Positions 43,508 through 52,595 of a DNA stretch of 64,000 nt are shown one piece after another. The notes below the pieces were generated by a model. It did no database searches, had not been told where the DNA came from, and worked only from the letters and a program-made list of their open reading frames with translations. Position numbers and translations under genes: made by a program. The stretch is from Paeniglutamicibacter antarcticus_C (GTDB lineage Bacteria; Actinomycetota; Actinomycetes; Actinomycetales; Micrococcaceae): positions 1-64,000 of the forward strand of contig NZ_BAABLK010000092.1 of assembly GCF_039544305.1 (NCBI RefSeq), written 5' to 3'. Position 1 is the first letter of the stretch. Each line of letters opens with the position of its first letter.

Positions 43508-44819
43508 GGGGCACCTCCTATGTAGTTTGTTCCTGAGGGTGATGGTGTCTACCGCGTGGAGGGCTGAATCAAATCAGGACTCTAATACTCGTGCTCACAG
43601 CAACAATCCACGGTTCCTGTGGAACCCTCCGCACCACGTTATGAGACGAGCCAAACAACGGCACCAAGGACGGACCGGCGTCAAACGCGGTAGTCACTAC
43701 TATCATCGCGCCGCTGCACGTCAGATACCAGCATCCACGGTGACCTAAGCGTAATTTTCGACCTCCACGGCGCGCAGCGGCGCTGGAACGCTATTTGCCA
43801 TATCTGTCTCTATTGCCTGCCCGTAGACAAGGGGAGCTGCAATGCGACGCCGCATCAGCGAGATGATGCGGAACTTGAAAATACGAGGGTGTGGTCTCTA
43901 CTCTTCGTTATCTAAGGCTGTGGCTAATCGTCGTCGCCGGACGCGCGCGTTCCCCAAGATGCGGGTGTCCGCTCGCTCATACGCCTCGAACGACAGCGCC
44001 GGCGTCGTCTGGTTTACGCCTCGTTGTAGTAGGCAGTTGCGATGGCGCGGCGGACTGCTATTCGCCGCCTGACTCTGGCTGTTCAGTGGTGCGCTGCGGT
44101 GCGCAGGGACGGTCCCGCGCCGATGGTTAGTGGCAGGAAATTCGTGGGGCAGAAGTGAGCAAGCGCCAAGGCCTTCTTGGGAATCCGGGCGGTGCTTGAA
44201 CCTAGGAGGGTACTCGGTCCACCGTTAAAGCAGAGATGAAGTGCGAGGCTTCAAGCACGATCGCACGGCAGCAGGAGGTTCACTTCTCTGCCGCCAAGGG
44301 ACTGACACATCAGCGGGAATATGGATTCTGGTTGTCCGCGAGCAGAACCCGATTCTGAGGCTATTTTCCAGTAACTACGCTGAACCCTTCAAACCCGCGC
44401 CTTGCGTGGAGACCGGAACACTGAAACCTGGTAAGCCCAGCAAGCTCCAAGGGCTGGTAGGGACAAGCAACGCTTCGCGGGGTTTGGCGAGACCGAGACC
44501 GGAGCTAAGTGTGCGCTGGCTACCTTCTGCTGCCTCTATCGGCGTCAGACAGAACATTGCCCACTGTGGCCTTGAACGGCAATGCCTCCCGCAAGACTCG
44601 TCGCATCTCACAGGACGGATATACAGTCACTCGAGAACTTCTCCGGCCACTTGCAACCGTCCCGGGAGCACCGCGGCAAGCAGTTCAAGCGAGATCCAAA
44701 GGCTGACATGGGGAGAGTCCGTGTCTTCCGGTGGGCAAAGACGGACGTTTTCGGTGGGGGCTAAAAAATAAGTTTTAGAGATTCCAACGGCAAGTCGGAT
44801 AGGGATGACGCCGGATACT
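43508..44819. other. 1.3-kb region without supported genes, right of the IS110 transposase
   Basis: The first 200-250 bases lie upstream of the IS110 transposase, where IS110-group elements carry a long non-coding end that encodes the guide (bridge) RNA, so an RNA or its remnant may be here. The rest has frames up to 176 codons (44241-44771, plus) with no recognisable domain, no ribosome site and atypical composition. It is probably decayed DNA. Confidence 0.4.
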
Positions 44820-45749
44820 TCAGATCGAGCTCGCGTACTCCAACTTTTCTGTCAGATGCAAGACTCTTCTCAATGCGGGGTTTCTGCTTTCGGTTTTCCA
44901 TATTAGCGTCGAATTAATTGTGTGTTGTTCCAGCTCGGGAACACGGAAGAGTTGAGTGTTTGATCCGACCCAGCGGTAGGTCGAGGAAGGAACGAGAGCC
45001 ATTCCAATACCAGAATCGACCAATTGCAGCATGGTGTAGACCTCGACGATTTCCTGCACTGATCGCGGCGTTATCTGCCAGAGCGTGAAGATGGAGCGGA
45101 GAAGTTCATAGAAGTAGGCAGGTCCGTTCGTGGCGTACATGACAAATTCCTCTCCGTCCAGGGCTGAGATCGGCAGGATCGGATACTGGTCGTCACCGGA
45201 AGAACGATAGGTTTCGTAAAGTTTAGAATTCTTGGACACCGCAGCAAGAAGCCTGTCTGACGGCAGCGGCCTACTTTGAAGTTCAGAAGAGTTTGGAACT
45301 GGTCGGCACATGCCGATGTCAATGGTTCCCTGGAAAAGTGCCGATGGTTGTTGCGCCGTTGTCATTTCATGAAGTACGAGCTTTACGTGTGGGAGCTCTT
45401 CCGCTGCAAGCTTCAAAAGCTGCGGAACGAAGATATTTCCCACAATGAGGGTGAACCCAACGTGGATAGAGCCATGAAGTCCATCTTTGGCTCTCCGTAC
45501 GTTAGTCTCCGAGGCGTCCAAAAGTTCAAGGCATCTGCGAACATCGGAGAGGTACCCCTCTCCTGCCGAAGTGAGGCTAATCGCCCGTCGGGTACGGTCA
45601 AAAAGTTGCACATGGAGATGATGCTCAAGCAACTGGATCTGCCTACTCAGGGGCGGCTGGGATATATTCAGCCGTTCTGCCGCGCGTCCGAAATGAAGTT
45701 CCTCTGCAACAACGACAAACGAACGCAACTGATCGATCGTGTAACTCAT
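44820..45749 (-). CDS. LysR-family transcriptional regulator
   Basis: A 309-residue LysR regulator. The helix-turn-helix is at about residues 3-60 (YTIDQLRSFVVVAEELHFGR, AAERLNISQPPLSRQIQLLE) and the two-lobed co-inducer domain covers the rest. The ATG at 45749 gives the canonical LysR start; an AGAGG lies almost touching it, so initiation may be weak or leaderless. The frame opens 29 codons earlier without support. It is divergent from an MFS-ALDH-dehydrogenase operon with a 130-base gap, the usual arrangement for LysR control of neighbours. Base composition is lower in GC than the flanking modules. Confidence 0.92.
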   Translation of the reverse strand: MSYTIDQLRSFVVVAEELHFGRAAERLNISQPPLSRQIQLLEHHLHVQLFDRTRRAISLTSAGEGYLSDVRRCLELLDASETNVRRAKDGLHGSIHVGFTLIVGNIFVPQLLKLAAEELPHVKLVLHEMTTAQQPSALFQGTIDIGMCRPVPNSSELQSRPLPSDRLLAAVSKNSKLYETYRSSGDDQYPILPISALDGEEFVMYATNGPAYFYELLRSIFTLWQITPRSVQEIVEVYTMLQLVDSGIGMALVPSSTYRWVGSNTQLFRVPELEQHTINSTLIWKTESRNPALRRVLHLTEKLEYASSI

Positions 45750-45879
45750 ACCTCTAACAGTATCGTTTTTAACAAATAATGTGTTGGACGAGCATGGGAA
45801 GCCGGAACTAGCATTTAGGGAGAGGTGAGTAAACACACGCTTTGTCGGCCCTCAAGTACACGATCAGCTAAGGATCCCC

Positions 45880-47193
45880 ATGAGTCAGATCACTACACCC
45901 GGCCACTTCGGGGCGTTGGAAAGCAATGCCAACGTTAAGTCGGCGGTCAAAAAATTCTATTCCCGAATGCTCCCCTTAGTGGTGCTCATGTTGCTGATCA
46001 ACCAAGTTGATCGGACCAATATAGGTTTCGTGCAAGATGCCTTTAGCAAGGACTTGGGTATTGGCGCGTCCGCCTTTGGGTTTGGCGCAGGTCTGTTCTT
46101 TATCGGGTACGCCATTTTTGAAGTACCCAGCAATGTCTTGCTGCAGAAGTTTGGTGCCCGCATTTGGCTGGCCAGAATTATGGTTTCGTGGGGGATCGTC
46201 ACGGTGCTCATGGCTTTTACCCACAACGAAATGATTTTCTACCTGTTGCGATTTCTCCTAGGAGTAATGGAGGCAGGATTCTTCCCCGGTGTCATTTTCT
46301 ATTTCTCGAAGTGGCTTCCTGACGCATATCGAGGCCGGGCCGTTGCCGTCTTTCTTAGTGCGTCTGCACTGGCATATATCGTCACCGGTCCAATCAGCGG
46401 TGCCCTACTGGAGATGCACGGTTTGTTTGATGTTGCCGGCTGGAGGTGGATGTTCATCATCGAGGGGGTGGTGTCTATTCTTGTTGGGTTAGTCGCGCTT
46501 GGTTTACTTGTCTCACATATTGCCGATGCCAAATGGCTGACCTTTGCAGAAAAGGCTGACCTACAGGCAGCAGTGGAGGCAGACGAGTCGATTCGTAGAG
46601 CAGACAATGACGGCGTTTCCACTTGGAAGCTACTGTTCCAGCCCCAGATCCTAAAACTGTGTGGCATCTACTTCGTTTCTGTGATGACTGGATATACCGT
46701 GACTTTCTGGCTGCCGGGGATACTGGCAAAGATTGAGGGTATTAGCTCAATTCAAATCGGGCTTCTTACGTCAATTCCATGGATTGCCGCAGTCATCGCT
46801 ATGTACCTCCTTGCGAAGCTGACGGACAACCGTGGAGGTAGAAAACCATTGGTAGTCGGCTCCATGCTTCTCATGGGAGTGGGCATGTTCTTGGCCGTTA
46901 CGCCCAACCCGTGGTTCGCGCTGTTTGCTTTGACGCTGGCCGCAGTGGGTTACAAGACATGTAACTCGGTTTTTTGGTCGATGACCTCTGTATCCTTGGA
47001 CCCAAAAATCTTGGCGGCTGGCATTGCCTTGGTCAATTCATTGGGAAACCTGGGAGGGTTCGTCGCACCAACGGCATTTGGCATCATCAAGGAACGCACT
47101 GGATCCATTGAAGGCGGCCTCATGGGCTTGGCAGCTTGCTCCATCATTGGGATCGCCTTGACCTTGTCGCTGAAGTTGCGCAAGGGCGTTTAG
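45880..47193 (+). CDS. MFS transporter, anion:cation symporter (ACS) family
   Basis: A 437-residue 12-helix carrier. Features are NQVDRTNIGFVQDAFSKDLG in helix 1, the GYAIFEVPSNVLLQKFGARI loop signature of ACS carriers such as glucarate, galactonate or phthalate importers, and a central loop near 220-245. It imports an organic anion, most likely a sugar acid or a hydroxy/aromatic acid. ATG 45880 has AAGGATC upstream. First gene of a three-gene operon; the aldehyde dehydrogenase follows after 33 bases. Confidence 0.92.
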   Translation: MSQITTPGHFGALESNANVKSAVKKFYSRMLPLVVLMLLINQVDRTNIGFVQDAFSKDLGIGASAFGFGAGLFFIGYAIFEVPSNVLLQKFGARIWLARIMVSWGIVTVLMAFTHNEMIFYLLRFLLGVMEAGFFPGVIFYFSKWLPDAYRGRAVAVFLSASALAYIVTGPISGALLEMHGLFDVAGWRWMFIIEGVVSILVGLVALGLLVSHIADAKWLTFAEKADLQAAVEADESIRRADNDGVSTWKLLFQPQILKLCGIYFVSVMTGYTVTFWLPGILAKIEGISSIQIGLLTSIPWIAAVIAMYLLAKLTDNRGGRKPLVVGSMLLMGVGMFLAVTPNPWFALFALTLAAVGYKTCNSVFWSMTSVSLDPKILAAGIALVNSLGNLGGFVAPTAFGIIKERTGSIEGGLMGLAACSIIGIALTLSLKLRKGV

Positions 47194-47226
47194 CGCCATA
47201 TTCGAACTCGAAAGGATTTTCTTCAT

Positions 47227-48684
47227 ATGAAGCACTTCAAAATGACCATAGGGTCCAGACAAACCGCGAGCTCAAGCGGGGAAACTCTCGTCGCAACGAA
47301 TCCCTACACCGGTGAGGACTTCGCAACGATACCGAATGCTTCCGCAGAAGATGTCACGGAGGCTATTGGCGAAGCAAAGAAGGCTTTCGACACCGTCTGG
47401 AGCTTGACCAACGGATACGAGCGCTCACGTCTGATGAACAAGCTCGCGGACATACTTGATGCAAATGCCACCGAGCTTGGCGAACTTGAATCTGCCGACA
47501 ACGGCAAGCTTGTTGCAGAGACCACGAATCAAGCGCGTTTCTCTGCCCGGATGTATCGTTTCTACGCTGGGCAAGCAGATAAAATATTCGGCTCGGTTAT
47601 TCCTCTAGACCGCCCGGGTTTCTTCGATTACACCCGGCGCGTGCCCGTGGGTGTCGCCGTACTGATCACCGCGTGGAACTCGCCGATGCAGCTGCTTTCG
47701 AACAAATTGGCACCTGCTTTGGCAGCGGGTAATACCGTTGTGGTGAAGCCCAGCGAGCATGCGTCGACCTCGACCCTGAAGTTTGCCGAGTACGTACGCC
47801 AAGCTGGTTTTCCCGAAGGTGTGTTCAACGTGGTCACCGGTGGACCGCATGTTGGTGAGGCGCTGACCACAGATCGACGAGTAGGTCGGATTAGTTTCAC
47901 TGGCAGTGTGCAAGTCGGACAAGCCATCCAGCGCGCGGCCGCGTCCACACTTATTCCGGTCACCTTGGAACTGGGCGGAAAAAGCCCCAACATCATTTTT
48001 GATGATGCTGACATAGATGCTGCTGTCAAGGGCGCTGCCGCCGGTATCTTTGGCGCCGGCGGTCAATCTTGTATCGCGGGCAGCCGACTATTGGTCCAAC
48101 GTGGCGTCTACGAGCGTGTGGTGGCCGAGCTAGCCGAACTAGCGGACGGAATTCGCCTTGGTAACCCCGCGGAAGTCGGCGTTCAGATGGGCCCGGTGGC
48201 GAATAGACCTCAACACGAGCGGATCACCTCGATGGTAAAGGACGCTTCGCGGGACGCTGTGATGGCAACGAAGGGAGGGCGAGACTTGTCCGCGCTTGGA
48301 AACGGTCTATTCGTTGAGCCAGTGGTTTTCCGTGACGTGTCAAACGACTCTGACATAGCACGCCACGAAGTATTCGGACCTGTTCTCTCGGTCATTCCCT
48401 TCGAAACGGAGGAAGAAGCAATCGCCATGGCCAACGACAGCGACTTTGGTTTGGCATCAGGAGTGTGGACGCAGAATCTTGGCCGCGCGCACCGAGTCGC
48501 CGACCGCATTGAGGCCGGTACCGTATGGGTAAACACTTACAGAGTTAGCCAAGCCCAAGCACCGTTTGGTGGCGTGAAGCAATCAGGGTACGGCCGCGAA
48601 CGCGGAGTCGAAGCAATAGACGACTACCTCACGACCAAAAACATCATGATCAATTTGACGAACGAACCCGACAAGTCTTTTTAG
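47227..48684 (+). CDS. Aldehyde dehydrogenase (NAD(P)+)
   Basis: A 485-residue aldehyde dehydrogenase with all core motifs: ITAWNSPMQLLSNKLAPALA, the Rossmann FTGSVQVG, general base Glu in LELGGKSP, catalytic Cys in GGQSCIAGSR, and GGVKQSGYGRERG near the C-terminus. Ribosome site AAAGGA upstream of ATG 47227. It sits between an acid importer and a 3-hydroxyisobutyrate-type dehydrogenase, which suggests sequential oxidation of a hydroxy acid to a semialdehyde and then to a diacid. Confidence 0.94.
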   Translation: MKHFKMTIGSRQTASSSGETLVATNPYTGEDFATIPNASAEDVTEAIGEAKKAFDTVWSLTNGYERSRLMNKLADILDANATELGELESADNGKLVAETTNQARFSARMYRFYAGQADKIFGSVIPLDRPGFFDYTRRVPVGVAVLITAWNSPMQLLSNKLAPALAAGNTVVVKPSEHASTSTLKFAEYVRQAGFPEGVFNVVTGGPHVGEALTTDRRVGRISFTGSVQVGQAIQRAAASTLIPVTLELGGKSPNIIFDDADIDAAVKGAAAGIFGAGGQSCIAGSRLLVQRGVYERVVAELAELADGIRLGNPAEVGVQMGPVANRPQHERITSMVKDASRDAVMATKGGRDLSALGNGLFVEPVVFRDVSNDSDIARHEVFGPVLSVIPFETEEEAIAMANDSDFGLASGVWTQNLGRAHRVADRIEAGTVWVNTYRVSQAQAPFGGVKQSGYGRERGVEAIDDYLTTKNIMINLTNEPDKSF

Positions 48685-48693
48685 GAAATCATT

Positions 48694-49650
48694 GTGAGTG
48701 AAACCAATAATGTTGCCATCTACGGCCTTGGAAACATGGGCTATATCGTGGCACGGAGAATAGCTGCAAGATTCGACGTCAAAGTCTTTGACCTGAACAC
48801 CGACAGGTTGGTTGAAGCCCAAGCGGAATTCGGGGCGAAAGTAATCTCGTCGCCTGCGGACGTTTCCGGCTGCTCCACTGTCGTGCTCTCACTGCCTAAT
48901 CCCTCCGTTTCTAGAGCTGTGGTGACTGAACTTACTCAGGTTCTGAAGCCCGGCAGCACCGTTATCGAAACCAGCACCGTGAACCCAGAAGATGTTCGTC
49001 GGTGCGAGAAGATTTTGGCTCCGCACGGAATCAACATCATCGATGCTTCGCTCCTTGCAGGAGTTGAGCAAATGGCCAACGGAAGTGCAACACTACTTAT
49101 CGGCGGCGATGCAGCAGTGATTGCGGCCAATAAGCCAATATTGGATGCCGTGGCCGAGGCACAGATCCATTTCGGTCCCACTGGATCCGGGGCATCGGCA
49201 AAAGTCATCAACAACGCAGTTGCACATGCAGTAATGGTGGTCGTCTCGGAGGCCGGGTCCATGGCGACGGCCGCTGGCATCAGCTGCACCAAGCTAGTGG
49301 AGCTACTCTCAGATGAGCGTATGGGCCTGCATCGCCCGCTGACGTACCGGTACGCACAGCGTGTCGCCGTTGGTGACTTCGGTGGAGGAATGCCTCTCGA
49401 TGCCGCTCGCAAGGACTCTGTCCTGGCTCTGGAACTCGCCCAGACACTGGGTGTACCCCTGTTCGCCATTCAAGGTGCCCACACGGCTTACGATATTGCG
49501 GCAGCTTCCGGCTACGGCCGGGATGATTATGCTGCCGTATCGAAAATATGGGACGACTGGAACAAGCCGGTATACGCTGCGATCGACACCGAGGTACCGC
49601 TGATAGCTGCTGTCGACGTACAACCACCATTAGCTGAGGCCACTCGCTGA
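48694..49650 (+). CDS. 3-Hydroxyisobutyrate / tartronate-semialdehyde-type dehydrogenase
   Basis: A 318-residue beta-hydroxyacid dehydrogenase. It has the NAD(P) motif YGLGNMGYIVA at the N-terminus, the substrate block DASLLAGVEQMANGSATLLIGG, and the catalytic Lys in GSGASAKVINNAVAH. The GTG start (48694) lies 9 bases after the aldehyde dehydrogenase stop, with AGGA upstream. Together with the ACS-type importer this is like sugar-acid pathways ending in tartronate semialdehyde, though the aldolase and kinase of that route are not present here. Confidence 0.92.
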   Translation: MSETNNVAIYGLGNMGYIVARRIAARFDVKVFDLNTDRLVEAQAEFGAKVISSPADVSGCSTVVLSLPNPSVSRAVVTELTQVLKPGSTVIETSTVNPEDVRRCEKILAPHGINIIDASLLAGVEQMANGSATLLIGGDAAVIAANKPILDAVAEAQIHFGPTGSGASAKVINNAVAHAVMVVVSEAGSMATAAGISCTKLVELLSDERMGLHRPLTYRYAQRVAVGDFGGGMPLDAARKDSVLALELAQTLGVPLFAIQGAHTAYDIAAASGYGRDDYAAVSKIWDDWNKPVYAAIDTEVPLIAAVDVQPPLAEATR

Positions 49651-50055
49651 GGTTGGAGGAAATAGTTTGCCAGCATGAATTCTCATTCCGTGAACCTGGG
49701 GTTTCGAAGTAAAGCGTCCCAAGCCCAGATCCAGCTGGGATGGACGTTGTGCCTGGCGACGCGAATAACTCGCCCGTCTCAACCTGAACCCATCGATCCG
49801 TTTCTGTCTGCCGTTGATGACGGCGGTCGGGGGCGGTTTCGTTTTGGGCGCGAGAACCACGCGGGACTCGCTGTGGTCGGGTGTTCGGCCGTGGCTTATC
49901 GGTTCGCCGTTGAAGGCCGGGAGGCCCGCTCATGTGCAACGAAAAGCGTGCATGGCCGGCGGCAACGAATGTTCCCGGTCGCGTTGCCGCCATGCTGGGC
50001 TTGAAGTTGTGTTCCGTGCCGTAGAAACGATGAATTGACGACTGGTGACCGGGAA
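49651..50055. other. Intergenic stretch between convergent genes
   Basis: About 400 bases between the hydroxyacid dehydrogenase and the cyclodeaminase-like gene (minus strand). Frames of about 75-110 codons occur on both strands without ribosome sites or recognisable domains. No terminator hairpin was clear. Confidence 0.35.
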
Positions 50056-50718
50056 TTACGACATGTCGTCGGTTGGTGCGGCATCATGATCGATCCCGGC
50101 CGTGAGCCCGTCGATCCGCTCGAGCGCGGCGTTGAGCTCGCCAACGCTCGACCATAGGACTGGATGCTGTTCGCGAACCTGCTCCAACGTGCTGCCACTG
50201 GAAGTGAGTGAACCCAGATCGAAACTGACGTTGGTGCGTGCACCCGCGACGGCTGCCCTCAAGGCGCCGAGCGCGACCACGACATCGGCAACGAGTGCCC
50301 GTTTACCGTTGGCCGCGAGCCACGCCAGATCATCTACGGCATCGATGGCTTTCTTGCCGAGCACGGCGGATGCCTGAGCGGCATCAACGGATGCCTCGGA
50401 TATGGCTGCATCCCGCTCCGGGCCCTTGCCCAGTCGAAACGCAGCCCCGAAGGCCTTGGAAGCCGAAGAATCTTCATCCGCCAATCGCAGCGCCTCCTGC
50501 CGCAGTGATTGGGCTCGTTCTCGAATGGCGGTGACTTCCGCCCGCTGGCTGTCTGCGGCGTCGGTGTAGCCGGCAACCATCGATGTCAACGATGCGGCGA
50601 TGGCGAGCATGATACCCGTGCCGGCACCACCTCCCGGCGTGCCGGTGGACTGCGCCAAGGCAAGCGTCCATTCTTCAACCGTCGAGTTTTGCGCAGTGAT
50701 GGCAGTGTTTTCGTCCAT
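50056..50718 (-). CDS. Cyclodeaminase/cyclohydrolase family protein (FTCD_C)
   Basis: About 220 residues, all-helical. TGTPGGGAGTGIMLAIAASL near residues 25-45 is the glycine-rich signature of the formiminotransferase-cyclodeaminase C-terminal domain. Such proteins convert 5-formimino-THF to methenyl-THF and ammonia, or act as methenyl-THF cyclohydrolase. The ATG at 50718 gives the normal N-terminus, but its ribosome site is weak; an in-frame ATG at 50805 is possible. No histidine-degradation genes lie nearby, so the stand-alone function is unclear. Confidence 0.85.
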   Translation of the reverse strand: MDENTAITAQNSTVEEWTLALAQSTGTPGGGAGTGIMLAIAASLTSMVAGYTDAADSQRAEVTAIRERAQSLRQEALRLADEDSSASKAFGAAFRLGKGPERDAAISEASVDAAQASAVLGKKAIDAVDDLAWLAANGKRALVADVVVALGALRAAVAGARTNVSFDLGSLTSSGSTLEQVREQHPVLWSSVGELNAALERIDGLTAGIDHDAAPTDDMS

Positions 50719-51018
50719 GCGACTAAGTGTGCCCCAGAAATCGTGGAGTCGTACGCGGTGGCTTCCATCGATGATTGATTCACCCGCTCGGGTACCGATC
50801 TCCATTGTGCTTCTTGGGCCCCCAAAAGAATGTCCGTTGAAGGGCGTCGTTCAGCTCGACGGGACCGCGTGCGAGACCGGGAGTTCCGACTGCATCATGA
50901 TCGACGAGACTCATATCGGAGAAAGCATTGGGTTGAAGGTCGAAGGAAGCGGTTTGCTTAGAAAACCCGGTGGTATGGTCCAGATAGGTCACCGGTGCAT
51001 CTTTGAAAGGGAACTCCC
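50719..51018. other. Divergent intergenic region
   Basis: 300 bases between the cyclodeaminase-like gene (minus) and the serine hydrolase gene (plus). It should contain both promoters. No confident element recognised. Confidence 0.35.
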
Positions 51019-52269
51019 ATGAATGATAAGAACTTGGTCAGCCCACCCGTCGGGATCGACGTGACCAACTGGAAACTCCCCGAAAACATGCACTGGTCAT
51101 TCCAGCACATGGCGGACTTCCTTCCCACCGCGGTTATTCCGCGTGGCTACGGGGCGGTTAGCGAACTGCCGCCCGCGCACCGCGACCTGGATTCTGTCAT
51201 ATTGGTTCCGCTCGTGCCCGGCGAAGTGCCCGTGACCGTCGGCGCGGTGATGGCAACCACCGATACCGACGGTTGGATGTTGTTGCACCACGGCCAAGTG
51301 CTCACCGAACAGTACTTCGGTGAGATGACGCAGGGTACACAGCACCTGTTGATGTCTGTCAGCAAATCGCTGATCGGGGCGGTGGCCGGTGCCTTGTGCG
51401 ACTCCGGGGTGCTGGATCCCAAAGCGGAGGTGACCGACTATCTTCCGGAACTTGCCCAGAGCGGCTACGCCGGGGCTTTGGTGCGCCACCTGCTGGACAT
51501 GCGTTCGGGCATCGATTTCTCGGAGAACTACCTTGACCCGCTCAGTGGGATCAGGATGCTTGAGCAAGCCTTGGGTTGGGCTCCGACCAAGGCGCCAGGC
51601 CCCACCGGTCTTTACCCGTATCTCTCCACGCTGCCGCGCAAGACAGCCCACGGCGGGGTCTTTGAGTACCGCTCGTGCGAGACGGACATGCTCGGCTGGG
51701 TCTGCGAGGCCGCGTCCGGCACCGCCATGCCTGAGCTGATGTCTCAATACTTGTGGAGCAAACTCGGCACCGAAGCCGACGCCTTAATCGGCACCGACCA
51801 ATACGGCACCGGAACCTTCGATGGTGGGATCAACGCCACCCTGCGCGACATGGCCCGGTTCGGTGCGCTCTTCCTGAACGACGGTCTCTCGTTGAACGGG
51901 GAACGCGTGCTCTCCAGTGAATGGATCGAACAGACACTTTCCGGGGCCGCGGATTCCCGCGATGCCTTTGCCGGTACCCCTGGGGATTACCTCATGCCCG
52001 GGGGGATGTACCGCAATCAGATGTGGTTCCCGTATGCGGGCAATGACGTGGTGCTAGCCATGGGGATCCACGGGCAGATGGTCTATATCAATAGGCCTGC
52101 GAACGTGGTTGCCGTGAAGCTGTCCAGCTGGCCGCTGCCGCAGGATCCTGCCAAGCTCTTCCCGACCCTACGTGCCTTTGACGCCATCTCCGCTGCACTG
52201 TTGGTGGAGACCCGGAGCGCACCCGACCCGGCGGCGCCTGTCGGACGTATCGCGGATGTAGGTAAGTAG
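51019..52269 (+). CDS. NylB-like serine hydrolase (class C beta-lactamase fold)
   Basis: A 416-residue cytoplasmic hydrolase with no signal peptide. The nucleophile motif is S113-V-S-K116 (LLMSVSKSL), with Tyr217 as the Y-x-S element (FEYRSCETD) and a late GIHGQMVYINRP loop. The order, spacing and stretches such as HLLMSVSKSL and VKLSSWP recall 6-aminohexanoate-dimer hydrolase NylB (Ser112, Lys115, Tyr215). Tyr171 corresponds to NylB Tyr170, and Glu182 stands where NylB has Asp181. Most relatives are short-chain esterases; amide activity is possible but not shown. ATG 51019 has GAAAGGGAA upstream. Confidence 0.85.
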   Translation: MNDKNLVSPPVGIDVTNWKLPENMHWSFQHMADFLPTAVIPRGYGAVSELPPAHRDLDSVILVPLVPGEVPVTVGAVMATTDTDGWMLLHHGQVLTEQYFGEMTQGTQHLLMSVSKSLIGAVAGALCDSGVLDPKAEVTDYLPELAQSGYAGALVRHLLDMRSGIDFSENYLDPLSGIRMLEQALGWAPTKAPGPTGLYPYLSTLPRKTAHGGVFEYRSCETDMLGWVCEAASGTAMPELMSQYLWSKLGTEADALIGTDQYGTGTFDGGINATLRDMARFGALFLNDGLSLNGERVLSSEWIEQTLSGAADSRDAFAGTPGDYLMPGGMYRNQMWFPYAGNDVVLAMGIHGQMVYINRPANVVAVKLSSWPLPQDPAKLFPTLRAFDAISAALLVETRSAPDPAAPVGRIADVGK

Positions 52270-52421
52270 CGCACAGATCCATGGGTGTGACCAAGGACTG
52301 TTTTTCGCACGGGTTCGCAAATCTTTGTCAGTGTGGTGATTCAAGCCGGTCTCCGTGGCGATGACGTACCTCGCAGCCTGCCTGAATGGTATTCGAGTAG
52401 AGGAATACCTTACTGGTATGG

Positions 52422-52595
52422 ATGCCTGATCGGTTCGGCCTGGATCTGCGCTACATGATGGGCAGCGTCCGTGACCTCGACAAGCGGGGCATCGGGCCGC
52501 AGATCAACACCGTGCACCGGTCTGCAGCAAGATCGCCACGGCTTGGAGTGCACGCTCATTCTTGAAACTCGAGCCGACGGGCCAGATAAGGGCCT
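52422..52595 (+). pseudogene. Serine recombinase/resolvase remnant
   Basis: The frame from 52422 reads DRFGLDLRYMMGSVRDLDKR then GIG, resembling the DRLGRSLRHL...DLxxRGVG core of Tn3/Hin-type resolvases. After a frame change near 52525 it continues HGLECTLILETR, resembling the LAEFERxLILERTR segment that follows in intact enzymes. The N-terminal catalytic Ser region and the C-terminal helix-turn-helix are absent. It ends within the 3' end of the uvrA-like gene on the other strand. Likely the scar of a lost transposon or integrated element. Confidence 0.5.

Noticed and set aside
43842..44130. Possible second transposase fragment right of IS110
   Set aside because: A minus-strand reading (RRAIATAYYNEA) looked faintly transposase-like but matched no family I could name.
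44241..44771. 176-codon open frame on the plus strand
   Set aside because: No ribosome site, no recognisable domain, and other frames in the same stretch are equally open; treated as chance in decayed DNA.
49280..49993. 237-codon open frame antisense to the hydroxyacid dehydrogenase
   Set aside because: A shadow of the well-supported plus-strand gene, with no start signal.
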